Source of the DNA: Tissierella creatinini
Lineage (GTDB): Bacteria > Bacillota > Clostridia > Tissierellales > Tissierellaceae
Assembly: GCA_005046945.1 (NCBI GenBank)
Contig: SUSS01000002.1
Span: 62,001-126,000 of the forward strand
Reading direction: 5' to 3'
Length of the DNA stretch: 64,000 nt
Part shown: positions 1-8,254 of the stretch, piece after piece
Position numbering within the stretch: position 1 is the stretch's first letter
Layout: each line of letters begins with the position of its first letter
Program-made: the position numbers and the translations under genes
The notes under the pieces: model-generated
The model's input: the letters and a program-made list of their open reading frames with translations, nothing else
Told to the model about the DNA's origin: nothing
The model's database searches: none

Positions 1-1
1 T

Positions 2-28
2 CCTAGAATTCGCCTTGATGGAAAGTAG
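2..28 (+). CDS. ABC transporter permease, C-terminal end only
   Basis: Only the last eight codons are inside the window. They read PRIRLDGK followed by a TAG stop. A (D)PRIR(L/Y) ending is usual for DppB/OppB-type permeases, and the next genes encode the DppC-type permease and both ATPases, so this is most likely the partner permease of the same transporter. The identification rests on eight residues plus context. Confidence 0.55.
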   Translation, partial: PRIRLDGK

Positions 29-43
29 AGAAAGGAGCAAGTC

Positions 44-949
44 ATGACAGAAACTCAGAAGGTGCAAGATATAGAAAGCATCCGTGTCAAATATTTGAAA
101 GAACAACGTAGTTTGCAGCTACGAAATTTAAAATCTAATCGTGGTTTAATTATTGGGTCTAGTATTATTTTAGCACTTATAATAATTGCTATTTTTGCAC
201 CTATAATCACAGAATTTGATGCCTATCAAATGAAAGCTAGCCAGAGATTGTTGCCTCCGGATAATGTTCATCTATTTGGAACAGACGAATTTGGTCGTGA
301 TTTGCTGACCAGGGTAGTATATGGAGCAAGGGTTTCAATGAGTGTAGGCTTTATTGTGTGCTTTCTTTCATCTTTGTTTGGCTTAATTATAGGGGTATAT
401 GCCAGTTTCTATAAGGTTCTGGATAATGTCTTTATGAGAATCTGTGATGGTCTTATAGCTATTCCGGGTATTCTCTTGGCTATTGCACTGATGTCGGCTC
501 TTGGAGCTTCTATATGGAATGTTATTATTGCTCTTACTATTGTATATACTCCAAGTATTGCTAGGATAGTTAGGTCAGGCGCTCTTGTTGTAAAAGAGCA
601 GGCATTTATTGAGGCTGAATATGTTCAAGGAGCAGGGGATTTTAGAATTATTTGGTTGAATATTGTTCCCAATATATTGTCTCCCCTATTAGTCCAGGCT
701 ACATATGTATTCTCAAGTGCAATATTATCTGAAGCAGCATTGAGTTTTCTTGGGGCAGGAATACCTGAGCCGGATCCAAGCTGGGGGAATATTTTGCAGG
801 CAAGTAAGCTGGTTATAAATAAAGCATGGTGGATGACAGTATATCCAGGTGTTTTGCTTATCTTATCAGTGCTTGGCTTAAACTTAATGGGAGATGGGTT
901 AAGGGATTTCTTGGATCCAAGGACTAAAAACTATGGTAAGAGAAAATAG
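44..949 (+). CDS. Peptide/nickel-type ABC transporter permease (DppC/OppC family)
   Basis: This 301-residue inner-membrane permease forms the channel of a peptide or nickel importer together with the DppB-like protein that ends just upstream. A hydrophobic segment at about residues 35-55 is followed by the family signature FGTDEFGRDLLTRV and several further membrane spans. An EAA-type loop (EAEYVQGAGDFRIIWLNIVP), which docks onto the ATPases, lies at about 195-215. The C-terminus (GDGLRDFLDPR) is typical of the family. The ATG has a good ribosome binding site (AAAGGAG). Genes for both ATPases follow in the same direction. The substrate cannot be told from the permease; no substrate-binding protein gene is visible. 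Confidence 0.93.
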   Translation: MTETQKVQDIESIRVKYLKEQRSLQLRNLKSNRGLIIGSSIILALIIIAIFAPIITEFDAYQMKASQRLLPPDNVHLFGTDEFGRDLLTRVVYGARVSMSVGFIVCFLSSLFGLIIGVYASFYKVLDNVFMRICDGLIAIPGILLAIALMSALGASIWNVIIALTIVYTPSIARIVRSGALVVKEQAFIEAEYVQGAGDFRIIWLNIVPNILSPLLVQATYVFSSAILSEAALSFLGAGIPEPDPSWGNILQASKLVINKAWWMTVYPGVLLILSVLGLNLMGDGLRDFLDPRTKNYGKRK

Positions 950-990
950 AAAGGCCAAGATGTAAGTTGCATTTGAATGGAGATGAATAA

Positions 991-2019
991 GTGGATAATA
1001 ATATTTTGCTCAGAATAGAAGATTTAAAAGTTCATTTTTTAACAGATAGAGGCAAGGTTACCGCTGTAGATGGGGTAAGCTTCTCGGTTGCCCCAAAGGA
1101 AATAATTGGTATAGTAGGTGAATCTGGATGTGGAAAGAGCGTAATGGTTCAAAGTATACTAAGGCTCTTAGAGCATACAGAAGCGGTGAAATATAGCGGA
1201 CAAATATTATATGATAATAAGAATATTTTAGAATCACCCCTATCGGACATAAGAAAGATTAGGGGCAATGACATCTCTATAATATTTCAAGATCCCCAGA
1301 CCTCACTTAATCCTGTTTATACTGTAGGAAATCAAATTGACGAGGTTCAAATACTTCACAAAAAAGTATCTGAAGCTGAGGCCAGAAAAAGAAGTATAGA
1401 GCTTTTACACTTGACGGGTATAAAAGACCCAAAACAATGTGTGAAACAATATCCCTTTGAGTTATCGGGCGGTATGCAACAAAGAGCTATGATTGCCATG
1501 GCTCTAGCCTGTGAACCTAAGCTTCTTATTGCTGATGAGCCTACTACCGCTTTAGATGTTACTATTCAAGCACAGATATTGGATTTAATAGTTGAAATAA
1601 ATGAAAGGATGGGTATGGCAGTTCTTTTTATAACTCATGACCTAGGCGTTGTTTCTGAAATATGTACTAGTGTTAAAGTTATGTATTTAGGTCAAATAGT
1701 TGAGGAGACCAAAACGGACATGCTTTTTGAAAGACCACTTCATCCATATACTCAAGGACTCATAAAATCTATACCAAGGTTTGATGGGAACAGGGAAGAT
1801 AAGCTTAATGTAATCGAAGGTGTAGTTCCTTCTTTATATGATGTTCCAAAGGGGTGCAGGTTCTCTACCAGATGTCCATATGCAGATGAAAAGTGTATTT
1901 TAGAAGAACCCCCTTTAATGGAGACTGATGATATAAATCATAGAGTGAAGTGTTGGTATTATAAAGAGGTAGAACAAGGTTTACGAGTTAAAGAGGAAGG
2001 TGAAAAACCGAATGTCTAA
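991..2019 (+). CDS. Peptide ABC transporter ATPase (DppD/OppD family)
   Basis: First of two cytoplasmic ATPase subunits powering the importer. The 342-residue protein has Walker A GESGCGKS at about 43-50, signature LSGGMQQ at about 158-164 and Walker B LLIADEP at about 178-184. Near the C-terminus is the cysteine-containing oligopeptide-transporter tail (CRFSTRCPYADEKC) seen in OppD/DppD proteins. It starts with GTG, with GGAG a few bases upstream. Its end overlaps the next ATPase gene by 8 bases, which suggests translational coupling. Confidence 0.94.
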   Translation: MDNNILLRIEDLKVHFLTDRGKVTAVDGVSFSVAPKEIIGIVGESGCGKSVMVQSILRLLEHTEAVKYSGQILYDNKNILESPLSDIRKIRGNDISIIFQDPQTSLNPVYTVGNQIDEVQILHKKVSEAEARKRSIELLHLTGIKDPKQCVKQYPFELSGGMQQRAMIAMALACEPKLLIADEPTTALDVTIQAQILDLIVEINERMGMAVLFITHDLGVVSEICTSVKVMYLGQIVEETKTDMLFERPLHPYTQGLIKSIPRFDGNREDKLNVIEGVVPSLYDVPKGCRFSTRCPYADEKCILEEPPLMETDDINHRVKCWYYKEVEQGLRVKEEGEKPNV

Positions 2020-2998
2020 GCCTATTCTTGAGCTTATTGATATAAATAAAAAATTCTCCGTTTACGGCTCATTTAAAATCCTTGGACCAAAGTCCTATGT
2101 AAATGCTGCTTCCAATATATCTCTAAAATTATATGAAGGGGAGACATATGGCCTTGTTGGTGAGTCTGGCTCAGGTAAAACTACTACGGGACGAATTATC
2201 CTAGGACTGACAAAAGCTGATTCGGGTCAAGTTGTCTATAAAGGCAAGAATTTACTCGACCTTTCAAGAAGTGAATTTCGTCATTATCGAAAAGATATTC
2301 AGCTGGTCTTTCAGGACCCATTTTCATCCTTGAATCCAAGAAAGAGGATAGGAGACATCCTAGAGGAGCCTTTAATAATACATGATATGGGAAACAAGAA
2401 ACAGAGGCAGGATCAGGTGTTTAAAATGCTGGAAACCGTCGGACTTCAAGCAGAGCATTATTTCAGGTTTCCACATGAATTTTCCGGGGGCCAGAGGCAG
2501 AGGTTAGGCCTGGCAAGGGCTTTGATAATAAAGCCTAAAATTGTGGTGTGTGACGAGCCTGTTTCAGCCCTGGATGTATCTATCCAAGCACAAATATTGA
2601 ACCTTCTTAAAGATTTGCAAAAAGACCTTAAGCTTACTCTATTATTTATTACCCATGATATAAGTGTGGTTCGTCATGTTTCAAATCGTATAGGAATAAT
2701 GTATCTTGGTAAAATCTTAGAGGAGGCTGATACAGATGATTTGTTTAACAATCAACTTCATCCATATACACGTGCTTTGTTTTCGGCTGTTCCTGATTTC
2801 ACTAAGAGCTATAAAAAGAGAGACACTAAAATATCGGGTGAAATTCCAAAGCTTTCAGAGGATTTTAAGGGGTGCGTTTTTTATGCCAGATGTCCTTTTG
2901 CCAAGGATAAGTGTAAAAATGAAGCCCCGTTAACAGAGGAAAAGCAAGAGAAACACTCTGTTTCATGCCATTATGTCGAGAAATTTAAGGAGAGATAA
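2012..2998 (+). CDS. Peptide ABC transporter ATPase (DppF/OppF family)
   Basis: Second ATPase of the importer, 328 residues from the ATG at 2012. I chose this ATG over the in-frame GTG at 2000 because the purine-rich AGGAAGG ends right at that GTG and is well placed for the ATG. Walker A GESGSGKT is at about 50-57, signature FSGGQRQ at about 157-163 and Walker B VVCDEP at about 178-183. The C-terminal oligopeptide-transporter tail carries the CVFYARCPFAKDKC cysteines. The gene is coupled to the one upstream by an 8-base overlap and is followed after 1 base by the OsmC-like gene. Confidence 0.94.
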   Translation: MSKPILELIDINKKFSVYGSFKILGPKSYVNAASNISLKLYEGETYGLVGESGSGKTTTGRIILGLTKADSGQVVYKGKNLLDLSRSEFRHYRKDIQLVFQDPFSSLNPRKRIGDILEEPLIIHDMGNKKQRQDQVFKMLETVGLQAEHYFRFPHEFSGGQRQRLGLARALIIKPKIVVCDEPVSALDVSIQAQILNLLKDLQKDLKLTLLFITHDISVVRHVSNRIGIMYLGKILEEADTDDLFNNQLHPYTRALFSAVPDFTKSYKKRDTKISGEIPKLSEDFKGCVFYARCPFAKDKCKNEAPLTEEKQEKHSVSCHYVEKFKER

Positions 2999-2999
2999 T

Positions 3000-3404
3000 A
3001 TGACACTTGTTAAGTTCTATGATGGAGAAAATGAAATTCATAATGATTTAGGTTTGCAGGCCTATGGAAGCTTTAAAGCGGGTCTTGAAGGACTTAATCC
3101 TAAGGAATTATTAGAATCCTCTATTGGACTGTGTATCTCTATAGTTATGAAGAATATTCTTGAACGAGACAATCTTTTAACTGATGATATTCAATTCAAT
3201 ATAGATGTAAGGGCACATAAGGATGAAAACGGAGCAAATAGATTTAGTAAATTTACTGTGAGAGTTGATTTCCCATCCAATCTCGACAGTGAATATAAAA
3301 AGAAATTAATGGTTTTAGTAGAGAAGGGTTGTACCATAAGTAATACATTGAAAAATATATCTGAGTTTGAAATAGTAGATAATGATTCACGACCAAAGAT
3401 ATAA
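3000..3404 (+). CDS. OsmC-family protein
   Basis: 134 residues from the ATG at 3000, preceded by AAGGAGAG; an upstream in-frame start at 2973 lies inside the previous gene and is less likely. OsmC/Ohr/YhfA-family proteins use two cysteines to reduce hydroperoxides. Both are present: Cys45 in SSIGLCISIVM at the helix start and Cys111 in VEKGCTIS. Length and the two-Cys spacing fit the YhfA/OsmC-like branch. It sits one base after the transporter ATPase, so it may be cotranscribed, but a functional link to transport is not evident. Its true substrate is unknown. Confidence 0.85.
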   Translation: MTLVKFYDGENEIHNDLGLQAYGSFKAGLEGLNPKELLESSIGLCISIVMKNILERDNLLTDDIQFNIDVRAHKDENGANRFSKFTVRVDFPSNLDSEYKKKLMVLVEKGCTISNTLKNISEFEIVDNDSRPKI

Positions 3405-3445
3405 AACTGATAAGTGTTATAGCACATAGATAAAGAACATAGGAA

Positions 3446-3496
3446 GATATGGGAACCTTTCGTCTAGCTTAAGACAGGTGAAAGGTTCCCATATCA
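3446..3496. terminator. Convergent hairpin between osmC-like gene and nadE
   Basis: A 16-base perfect inverted repeat (GATATGGGAACCTTTC and its complement) spaced by about 18 bases lies between two convergent genes. On the plus strand it is followed by ATTTTG. One arm contains the last codons of nadE (MGTFHLS), so the stem is partly coding. It probably serves as a terminator for the OsmC-like gene; T-richness is poor on the minus side. Confidence 0.6.
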
Positions 3497-4272
3497 TTTT
3501 GTTCTGCTTCTATAGGCAAATCCGGACTGAACAAAGGAATGGGCAGGTATTTAAATCTGCTGTTTTTATGCATTTTATCAATTTTTTCTTTTATCTCAAG
3601 ATCTTCAATTTTTCCTTCTCTTATATATTTATTTAATATATCATAGGAGAATCCAAAAACATCCTCATCTGTTTTGCCTGTTAATCCATCACTAGGCTTT
3701 TTCATTACAAATTTATCCGGAAGACCAATATGTTTTCCGATTTGTATAACCTCATCTGAGGTCAACAAGCCTAATGGGGAAAAAGCACCTGCAGTATCTC
3801 CATATACAGTTGAATAGCCAATCCAATCCTCTGATAAATTGCTTGTATTTATAACTCTACTATCATCTATTGATTGGGATATAGCATAGAGTAAGGCCAT
3901 ACGAATGCGTGGTGGTAGGTTTAGCCTAGTTTGATTCGAGATTTCTGGGATTATGTCTCTTTTAATTTTATTTAAGGAGTACTCAAAATTATTAGTTATA
4001 TCTCTAATATTAACTTCAGTACTTTTAATCTCTAGGAATGAGACGATCTCCTTGGCATATGAGATATCATCTTGTATTCCATTAGGCATAAGTATACCTA
4101 TTACATTTTCTTTTCCAAGGGCTTTTACACATAGTGCTGCTACCACAGAGCTATCTTTGCCGCCGGAAATGCCTATAATAGCTTTATTACCCCCTGAACT
4201 TTTTAAACTTGTCTTTATCCAATCCATTAAATTATCAGTTATTTTCTCTAGATTATTTTGTTCTAATTTCAT
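3469..4272 (-). CDS. nadE: NH3-dependent NAD+ synthetase
   Basis: Catalyses the last step of NAD synthesis, amidation of deamido-NAD using ammonia and ATP. The N-type ATP-pyrophosphatase loop SGGKDSS is at about 36-42 and there is no glutaminase domain, so this is the ammonia-dependent short form (267 residues). The homologous start is MKLEQNNLEKI at 4272. The reading frame stays open upstream to 4308, but those extra residues are encoded by the end hairpin of the adjacent IscB element. No convincing ribosome binding site precedes either start, which suggests the insertion replaced the native leader. The nicotinamidase-like gene on the other side of the element is the likely former neighbour in an NAD-salvage unit. 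Confidence 0.92.
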   Translation of the reverse strand: MKLEQNNLEKITDNLMDWIKTSLKSSGGNKAIIGISGGKDSSVVAALCVKALGKENVIGILMPNGIQDDISYAKEIVSFLEIKSTEVNIRDITNNFEYSLNKIKRDIIPEISNQTRLNLPPRIRMALLYAISQSIDDSRVINTSNLSEDWIGYSTVYGDTAGAFSPLGLLTSDEVIQIGKHIGLPDKFVMKKPSDGLTGKTDEDVFGFSYDILNKYIREGKIEDLEIKEKIDKMHKNSRFKYLPIPLFSPDLPIEAEQNDMGTFHLS

Positions 4273-4291
4273 AGTGTTAGGAGTTCGGAGA

Positions 4292-4311
4292 CCCGTGACT
4301 TCAGTCATAGG
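4292..4311. repeat. End hairpin of the IscB element (iscB 3' side)
   Basis: An imperfect palindrome with stem GAC/GTC at its core and the four-base tip TTCA when read on the plus strand (CCCGTGAC-TTCA-GTCATAGG). It has the shape of a TnpA(Y1) recognition hairpin. The same tip occurs at the left end of the neighbouring tnpA/tnpB element, read on that element's coding strand. Confidence 0.75.
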
Positions 4312-4321
4312 AGGAGAACTC

Positions 4322-5554
4322 TTATGCCACCTGCCTTTCTATTAATAGTGTGCTTTTCTTTTCTAATAATTTAATATTTTTAACACTTGCACTTCTATGA
4401 ATTACTGTGCCATCTAACTTTCTTAAATCGAAATAACCAGTAGCTCTTCTTCCAAAGACAAAACATTCTTTTTCTTGAAACAGTACTTTATCAAATAATC
4501 TAAAGCCCTTAACCTCATAAGGAGATTGATTTAGTTTCTTCTTGCCACCTTTTAAAAAGTTAGCTTTATGAATTTGCCTATTATGCCTTCTTTTGAACGT
4601 TTGAAAATAAACCACGCTACTTCTTTTAGCTTTCAAGCTACCAGCTATACAAAAGGCATCTGCAGTATGAGTCTTCTCGATACCATTAGTTATTCTATTG
4701 TTTTTAGTGATATAGCCATAGGTCGTAGATATATTTGGGTATATTTCTTTTAATTTATTATAAATTTGCCACCTCATAATCCCCATAAAAGTAGCATCTC
4801 TATAGGACTTGTTTTTAGTTAAGTTAAGCTCAATTTTGCCCTTATGGTGTAAGGTATGACAGTTTTCACATAAAGTCACTAAGTTTCCTGGTGAATCACC
4901 ACCTGTCTTACGACTTTCTTTATGATGAACATTTAGGACCTTATCCTTCGATTTACCATGACAATGTTGACATTCATGGCCATCACGCCACAAGACATAC
5001 TCTCTAACATTCCAAAAACCCTCTTGCTCACCTTGTTGATAGTCAACTCCACTTATTTGTGGGTTTTTGATCTTTTGGATATCAAAGGAAGCAGTTTCAA
5101 TAATGATTTTGCTTATTGGTAAAATTTTATATACATTGGCTATAGCTTTTAAATGACTATCTACTTTATGTTGAATAGATGGTGCCAACCAGCCTTTATT
5201 TTTAGATTTTACTCTATTGAGGAATCTTGCCTTTCTATAACGTAGATGATTTCTTCTGGTCCTACGATTTTGCCTTCTTGTGGATAATAGCTCTACTATA
5301 TCGTTTCTTAAAACAACTTCGGATGCAAACAACTCTTCTTTCTCAGTAGTAGCACTTAGACCAATAACCTTACTACCTGCATCAACGCCCAATACAATAG
5401 GTTGTACGCAATCAGTTGTGGCATAAAGCAGTTGAATTGTGAATGGTGTTCTCTTAACTACTTTGGCCCTACCTTCTCTAAGAAGATGCTTAACTTTTCC
5501 ATGCCTATTAGTAGGCATAAGTGGTTTACCTTCTTGGTTTAAAATATAGACCAT
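4322..5554 (-). CDS. iscB: IscB RNA-guided endonuclease (OMEGA system)
   Basis: 410 residues from the ATG at 5554, which follows AAGGAGAAAT; upstream in-frame codons lack a binding site. The order is that of IscB, the family from which Cas9 arose: N-terminal PLMP domain (KPLMPTNRHGK, about 10-20), RuvC-I with Asp58 in LGVDAGS, an Arg-rich bridge helix (about 93-110), RuvC-II with Glu153 in IIIETASF, a complete HNH domain (about 189-240: CxxC pairs 195/198 and 229/232, His210-His211, Asn224, His233), and RuvC-III with His296 and Asp299 in KTHTADA. All catalytic residues are present, so the enzyme looks active. IscB proteins cut DNA with an omega-RNA encoded immediately upstream, which fits the leader at 5555-5850. 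The gene is usually annotated as an HNH/RRXRR protein. Confidence 0.93.
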   Translation of the reverse strand: MVYILNQEGKPLMPTNRHGKVKHLLREGRAKVVKRTPFTIQLLYATTDCVQPIVLGVDAGSKVIGLSATTEKEELFASEVVLRNDIVELLSTRRQNRRTRRNHLRYRKARFLNRVKSKNKGWLAPSIQHKVDSHLKAIANVYKILPISKIIIETASFDIQKIKNPQISGVDYQQGEQEGFWNVREYVLWRDGHECQHCHGKSKDKVLNVHHKESRKTGGDSPGNLVTLCENCHTLHHKGKIELNLTKNKSYRDATFMGIMRWQIYNKLKEIYPNISTTYGYITKNNRITNGIEKTHTADAFCIAGSLKAKRSSVVYFQTFKRRHNRQIHKANFLKGGKKKLNQSPYEVKGFRLFDKVLFQEKECFVFGRRATGYFDLRKLDGTVIHRSASVKNIKLLEKKSTLLIERQVA

Positions 5555-5850
5555 AATATTTCTCCTTATTAATGTAATTAAATACATAATGCCAGCCAAT
5601 AGCTGGTTAAATACCCTTCGCCAATGTTGTAATTGCTTTTTACATCTTCAGCACCGCTTTTATTAACCCAAAAAAACTTTTAGCCAAAGGCAACAGAGCC
5701 ACAGGTTAGGGTAAACGCCTATGGGTGTTATGACAAAAACAACGTAGTGCTCAAAACACTTAGGCTAATCAACCAGACTTAAAGTAGACCTAAAGACTGC
5801 ACTACTTCAAGCCTTCGACTTTAGTCGAGGGTTAGTTGACTCCTAATGAT
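5555..5850 (-). ncRNA. Candidate omega-RNA (HEARO-type) of IscB
   Basis: About 280 non-coding bases lie upstream of iscB on the same strand, where IscB guide RNAs are encoded. Local stems can be seen: AAGTAG (5782-5787) with CTACTT (5802-5807), AGTG/CACT around 5746-5760, and CCAGC/GCTGG (5593-5607) just before the start codon, plus the end hairpin at 5812-5831. By analogy with known systems the guide is the RNA 5' end, copied from DNA just outside the element, i.e. bases just above about 5832 (the last codons of the nicotinamidase-like gene). The RNA boundaries are inferred and no covariance test was run. Confidence 0.7.
5812..5831. repeat. End hairpin of the IscB element (omega-RNA side)
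   Basis: An 8-bp palindrome with tip TTTA on the plus strand (CCTTCGAC-TTTA-GTCGAGGG). It directly abuts the stop codon of the nicotinamidase-like gene at 5832. The same TTTA tip marks the right end of the tnpA/tnpB element on its coding strand. Confidence 0.78.
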
Positions 5851-6398
5851 TCCATGATTTTTATTGCATACTGATGATTTGCATTATCTTTGCTTAAACA
5901 GAGCTTGGTATCCACTATTATTGTAGCATCTGGGAAGGCACTTTGTACACAAATAGCATTTGCTAGGACACATATATTTGTTTCCACTCCAACGAATTCG
6001 ATTTTTTCAATTATATGCTTCTTGCCCTTAAACCTCTGCTGAATTTCCGCAAGGATTTCAGGAGGGATAGCATAGTAACTTTTCTTTATTTCTGTATGAT
6101 TTTTAAGTAGTAACTTTAGGGCCCCATATGGTTGGGAACCTAATTTCATCACTGGGCTTAATTTAGTCTCTACTTTGTGAATCCCTATTTTATCATTGCT
6201 ATTTTCTATTTTATTACCCACTTGTAAGCTTTGTTTATCTGGAATATTAATGTCGGAGGTATAAAAAATCTGATCTCCTTTAAGCTCATAAGCCTTAATT
6301 TTCTTGATTATCCCTGGAACAAGGAATTCAGAATCCTTTATATAACTTGAGCTTTTTGGGTCGATATAATCATTTTGCATATCAATTATAAATAACAT
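5832..6398 (-). CDS. Isochorismatase-family cysteine hydrolase, nicotinamidase-like
   Basis: 188 residues with a strong AGGAGG site before the ATG. The catalytic triad of the cysteine-hydrolase family is recognisable: Asp6 in FIIDMQNDY, Lys106 in KKSYYA and Cys143 in GVETNICVLANA. Nicotinamidases hydrolyse nicotinamide to nicotinate for NAD salvage, and nadE lies downstream beyond the IscB element, which supports this role; other isochorismatase-like activities cannot be excluded. The protein ends at MESLGVN exactly where the element's end hairpin begins, so its last residues may have been altered or trimmed by the insertion. Confidence 0.82.
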   Translation of the reverse strand: MLFIIDMQNDYIDPKSSSYIKDSEFLVPGIIKKIKAYELKGDQIFYTSDINIPDKQSLQVGNKIENSNDKIGIHKVETKLSPVMKLGSQPYGALKLLLKNHTEIKKSYYAIPPEILAEIQQRFKGKKHIIEKIEFVGVETNICVLANAICVQSAFPDATIIVDTKLCLSKDNANHQYAIKIMESLGVN

Positions 6399-6477
6399 AA
6401 GATTCCTCCTGATTATCCATATATTAATTATGAATAATCATGCCCAAGTCTTATGAGTTTTATGAGTTTTATGTAAA

Positions 6478-6640
6478 TCTTTGAAGTGAACATCTCATGA
6501 CTAAAGTCACGAGCTTCCAATATCACTATTGGTGCTTCCTGCTTCTTAGACCGACCTTAATGCATCGTGTTCTCCACAGGCTTTAATTCGGATAGTTCCT
6601 ACCCTACTTTTCTCTAATTATGCTAGCATTCTCTTTCCTT
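6478..6640 (-). ncRNA. Candidate right-end RNA (omega/reRNA) of TnpB
   Basis: TnpB guide RNAs overlap the tnpB 3' end and run to the element's right end, with the guide copied from flanking DNA. Here about 100 non-coding bases between the tnpB stop and the end hairpin contain the stem CCAATA/TATTGG (about 6516-6532) followed by the right-end hairpin. The guide would be the bases just below about 6494 on the minus strand. Limits are inferred from the family. Confidence 0.6.
6494..6513. repeat. Right-end hairpin of the tnpA/tnpB element
   Basis: An 8-bp palindrome with a four-base tip; on the minus (coding) strand it reads CTCGTGAC-TTTA-GTCATGAG. It lies beyond the tnpB 3' end, as expected for the TnpA-recognised right end. 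Confidence 0.8.
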
Positions 6641-7739
6641 CTTTGAGTATATTCTGACTTGCATTTATATCTCTATCATGGTGACTTCCACAACTCTCAC
6701 AAGTCCAATCTCTTATTTTTAGATTTTTTAACTCTATATTCTTGAATCCACAATTTGAACATATTTGACTTGATGGATAGAATCTATCTATCTTTATATA
6801 GGTTCTACCATACCAGGCTGCCTTATATTCTAATTGTCTAGTAAACTCAGACCAACTTGCATCTGATATTGCTTTTGCTAATCTTTGATTCTTTATTATC
6901 CCACTTATATTTATGTCTTCACTTACTATAACTTGGTTTTCGTTTATAATCTGTGAAGACAATTTATGTAGGAAGTCTTTTCTTGTGTCTGTTATTTTTT
7001 CATGCAGTCTTGCTACCTTTATTCTCATTTTATTTCTGTTTTTGCTACTCTTTTGTTTCTTAGCTAATTGTCTCTGGAGTTTAGCTAGCTTCCGTTCATT
7101 TTTACTTAGGTGTTTGGGGTTGGGAATTTTATTCCCGTTATTTTCTATTAAGAATTGACTAAGGCCTAAATCAAATCCTATTTCCTTATTGGTTTTTGGC
7201 AACTCTTTTATCTTTTCATCAACCAATATGCTTACAAAATATCTTTCACTTGGATTTTGTGATATTGTTGCTGATTTTATTTCTCCATCAAATTCCCTAT
7301 GTACTTTAGCATCACACCATTTTAATTTTGGTAGTTTAATCTTGTTTTTCGCATAATCAACTTCTATATTATTGTTTGTAGAGTTGCTTTTATAACTAAA
7401 TCTATTGCTATGTCTACTCTTAAACTTTGGAAATCCCGCTTTATCTTTACCTGTTTTAACTCTCCTAAAGAAATTCTGATAGGCTTCATCTAAATTGTAT
7501 ATTGCGTTGGTTAGGGCGAACTTATCCACTTCTTTGAGCCATATAAGTTCTTTCTTTAATTCCCTGTTTAGATGGTTGTTACAATCTATTTTAGATATGG
7601 ATTTTTCTCCATTTTCATATCCTTTTATCTTTTTATCTAGGTAATAATTGTATACAAATCTTGCACATCCAAAGGTTTTAGCTAATTGAACTTTTTGTGT
7701 TTCATCTGGATATATTCTATATTTATATGCTCTAAGCAT
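6618..7739 (-). CDS. tnpB: TnpB RNA-guided nuclease of IS200/IS605 element
   Basis: 373 residues, a normal TnpB length. The N-terminal WED/REC region starts MLRAYKYRIYP. RuvC-I has Asp190 in IGFDLGLSQ, RuvC-II has Glu274 in VIVSEDINI, the zinc finger has CxxC pairs 327/330 and 347/350, and RuvC-III has HDRDINASQN with Asp355 and Asp357. All are intact, so cleavage activity is expected. In this family TnpB, guided by an RNA from the element's right end, cuts the empty donor site and helps keep the element in place. It starts 15 bases after tnpA. The start Met follows a GAGGTG-type site. Confidence 0.95.
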   Translation of the reverse strand: MLRAYKYRIYPDETQKVQLAKTFGCARFVYNYYLDKKIKGYENGEKSISKIDCNNHLNRELKKELIWLKEVDKFALTNAIYNLDEAYQNFFRRVKTGKDKAGFPKFKSRHSNRFSYKSNSTNNNIEVDYAKNKIKLPKLKWCDAKVHREFDGEIKSATISQNPSERYFVSILVDEKIKELPKTNKEIGFDLGLSQFLIENNGNKIPNPKHLSKNERKLAKLQRQLAKKQKSSKNRNKMRIKVARLHEKITDTRKDFLHKLSSQIINENQVIVSEDINISGIIKNQRLAKAISDASWSEFTRQLEYKAAWYGRTYIKIDRFYPSSQICSNCGFKNIELKNLKIRDWTCESCGSHHDRDINASQNILKEGKRMLA

Positions 7740-7754
7740 GATAGTTCACCTCCA

Positions 7755-8156
7755 TTACTTAATCTTTTGATTTTTTATATATTCCCTTATCTGATTTTCT
7801 GTGTTCTCTGATACAGTAGCTACAAAGTAACTAGGATTCCATAAGTGTCCACCCCAGAGTTTGGTTTTTATCTCTGGATGTGCTTTAAATAAAAGTCTTG
7901 CACTAACTCCCTTTAATGCTTTAAGGATATTAGGTATATATTGTTGAGGGCTACAATCTATAAGCAGATGGACATGATCTAAATCAGTTTCTATTTCCTC
8001 TATTTTAAATTGATTGTCTTCTGCAATCTGATTAATTATTTCTTTAAGGGTTTTTTCTACCTCACCTTGTAAAATCTTATGTCTATACTTAGTACACCAT
8101 ACTATATGGTATTGAATCGTGTATACGTAACCTCTTCCATAAGAAACCTTTCCCAT
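7755..8156 (-). CDS. tnpA: IS200/IS605 transposase TnpA (HUH Y1 family)
   Basis: 133 residues, typical for REP/IS200 Y1 transposases. The HUH metal-binding motif is HVH at 61-63 (DLDHVHLLID) and the nucleophilic tyrosine is Tyr126 in REYIKNQ. It cuts and rejoins single-stranded DNA at subterminal hairpins. A strong AAGGAGG site precedes the ATG. It is the only transposase gene in the window and could also act on the IscB element, whose hairpins share the same core and tips. Confidence 0.95.
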   Translation of the reverse strand: MGKVSYGRGYVYTIQYHIVWCTKYRHKILQGEVEKTLKEIINQIAEDNQFKIEEIETDLDHVHLLIDCSPQQYIPNILKALKGVSARLLFKAHPEIKTKLWGGHLWNPSYFVATVSENTENQIREYIKNQKIK

Positions 8157-8254
8157 ACATTACCTCCTTAAGTATATGATAACATATGTATATTAATGAG
8201 TACAGAATTTTATGAGGTTATGAGCTTATTGTTATCAACATATGTCACCAATAA

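Larger units (their letters stand above)
4285..5835 (-). mobile_element. IscB-carrying IS200/IS605-type element without its own tnpA
   Basis: The element consists of one gene (iscB), a roughly 260-base structured leader, and a subterminal hairpin at each end (4292-4311 and 5812-5831). It encodes no transposase and so would depend on a TnpA supplied in trans; a complete tnpA lies 2.2 kb away. It separates nadE from a nicotinamidase-like gene. Exact cleavage points cannot be fixed without an empty-site sequence, so the boundaries are approximate. Confidence 0.8.

Noticed and set aside
4273..4308. Extended N-terminus of NadE (MTEVTGLRTPNT)
   Set aside because: These codons are the end hairpin of the IscB element and are not part of the NadE family.
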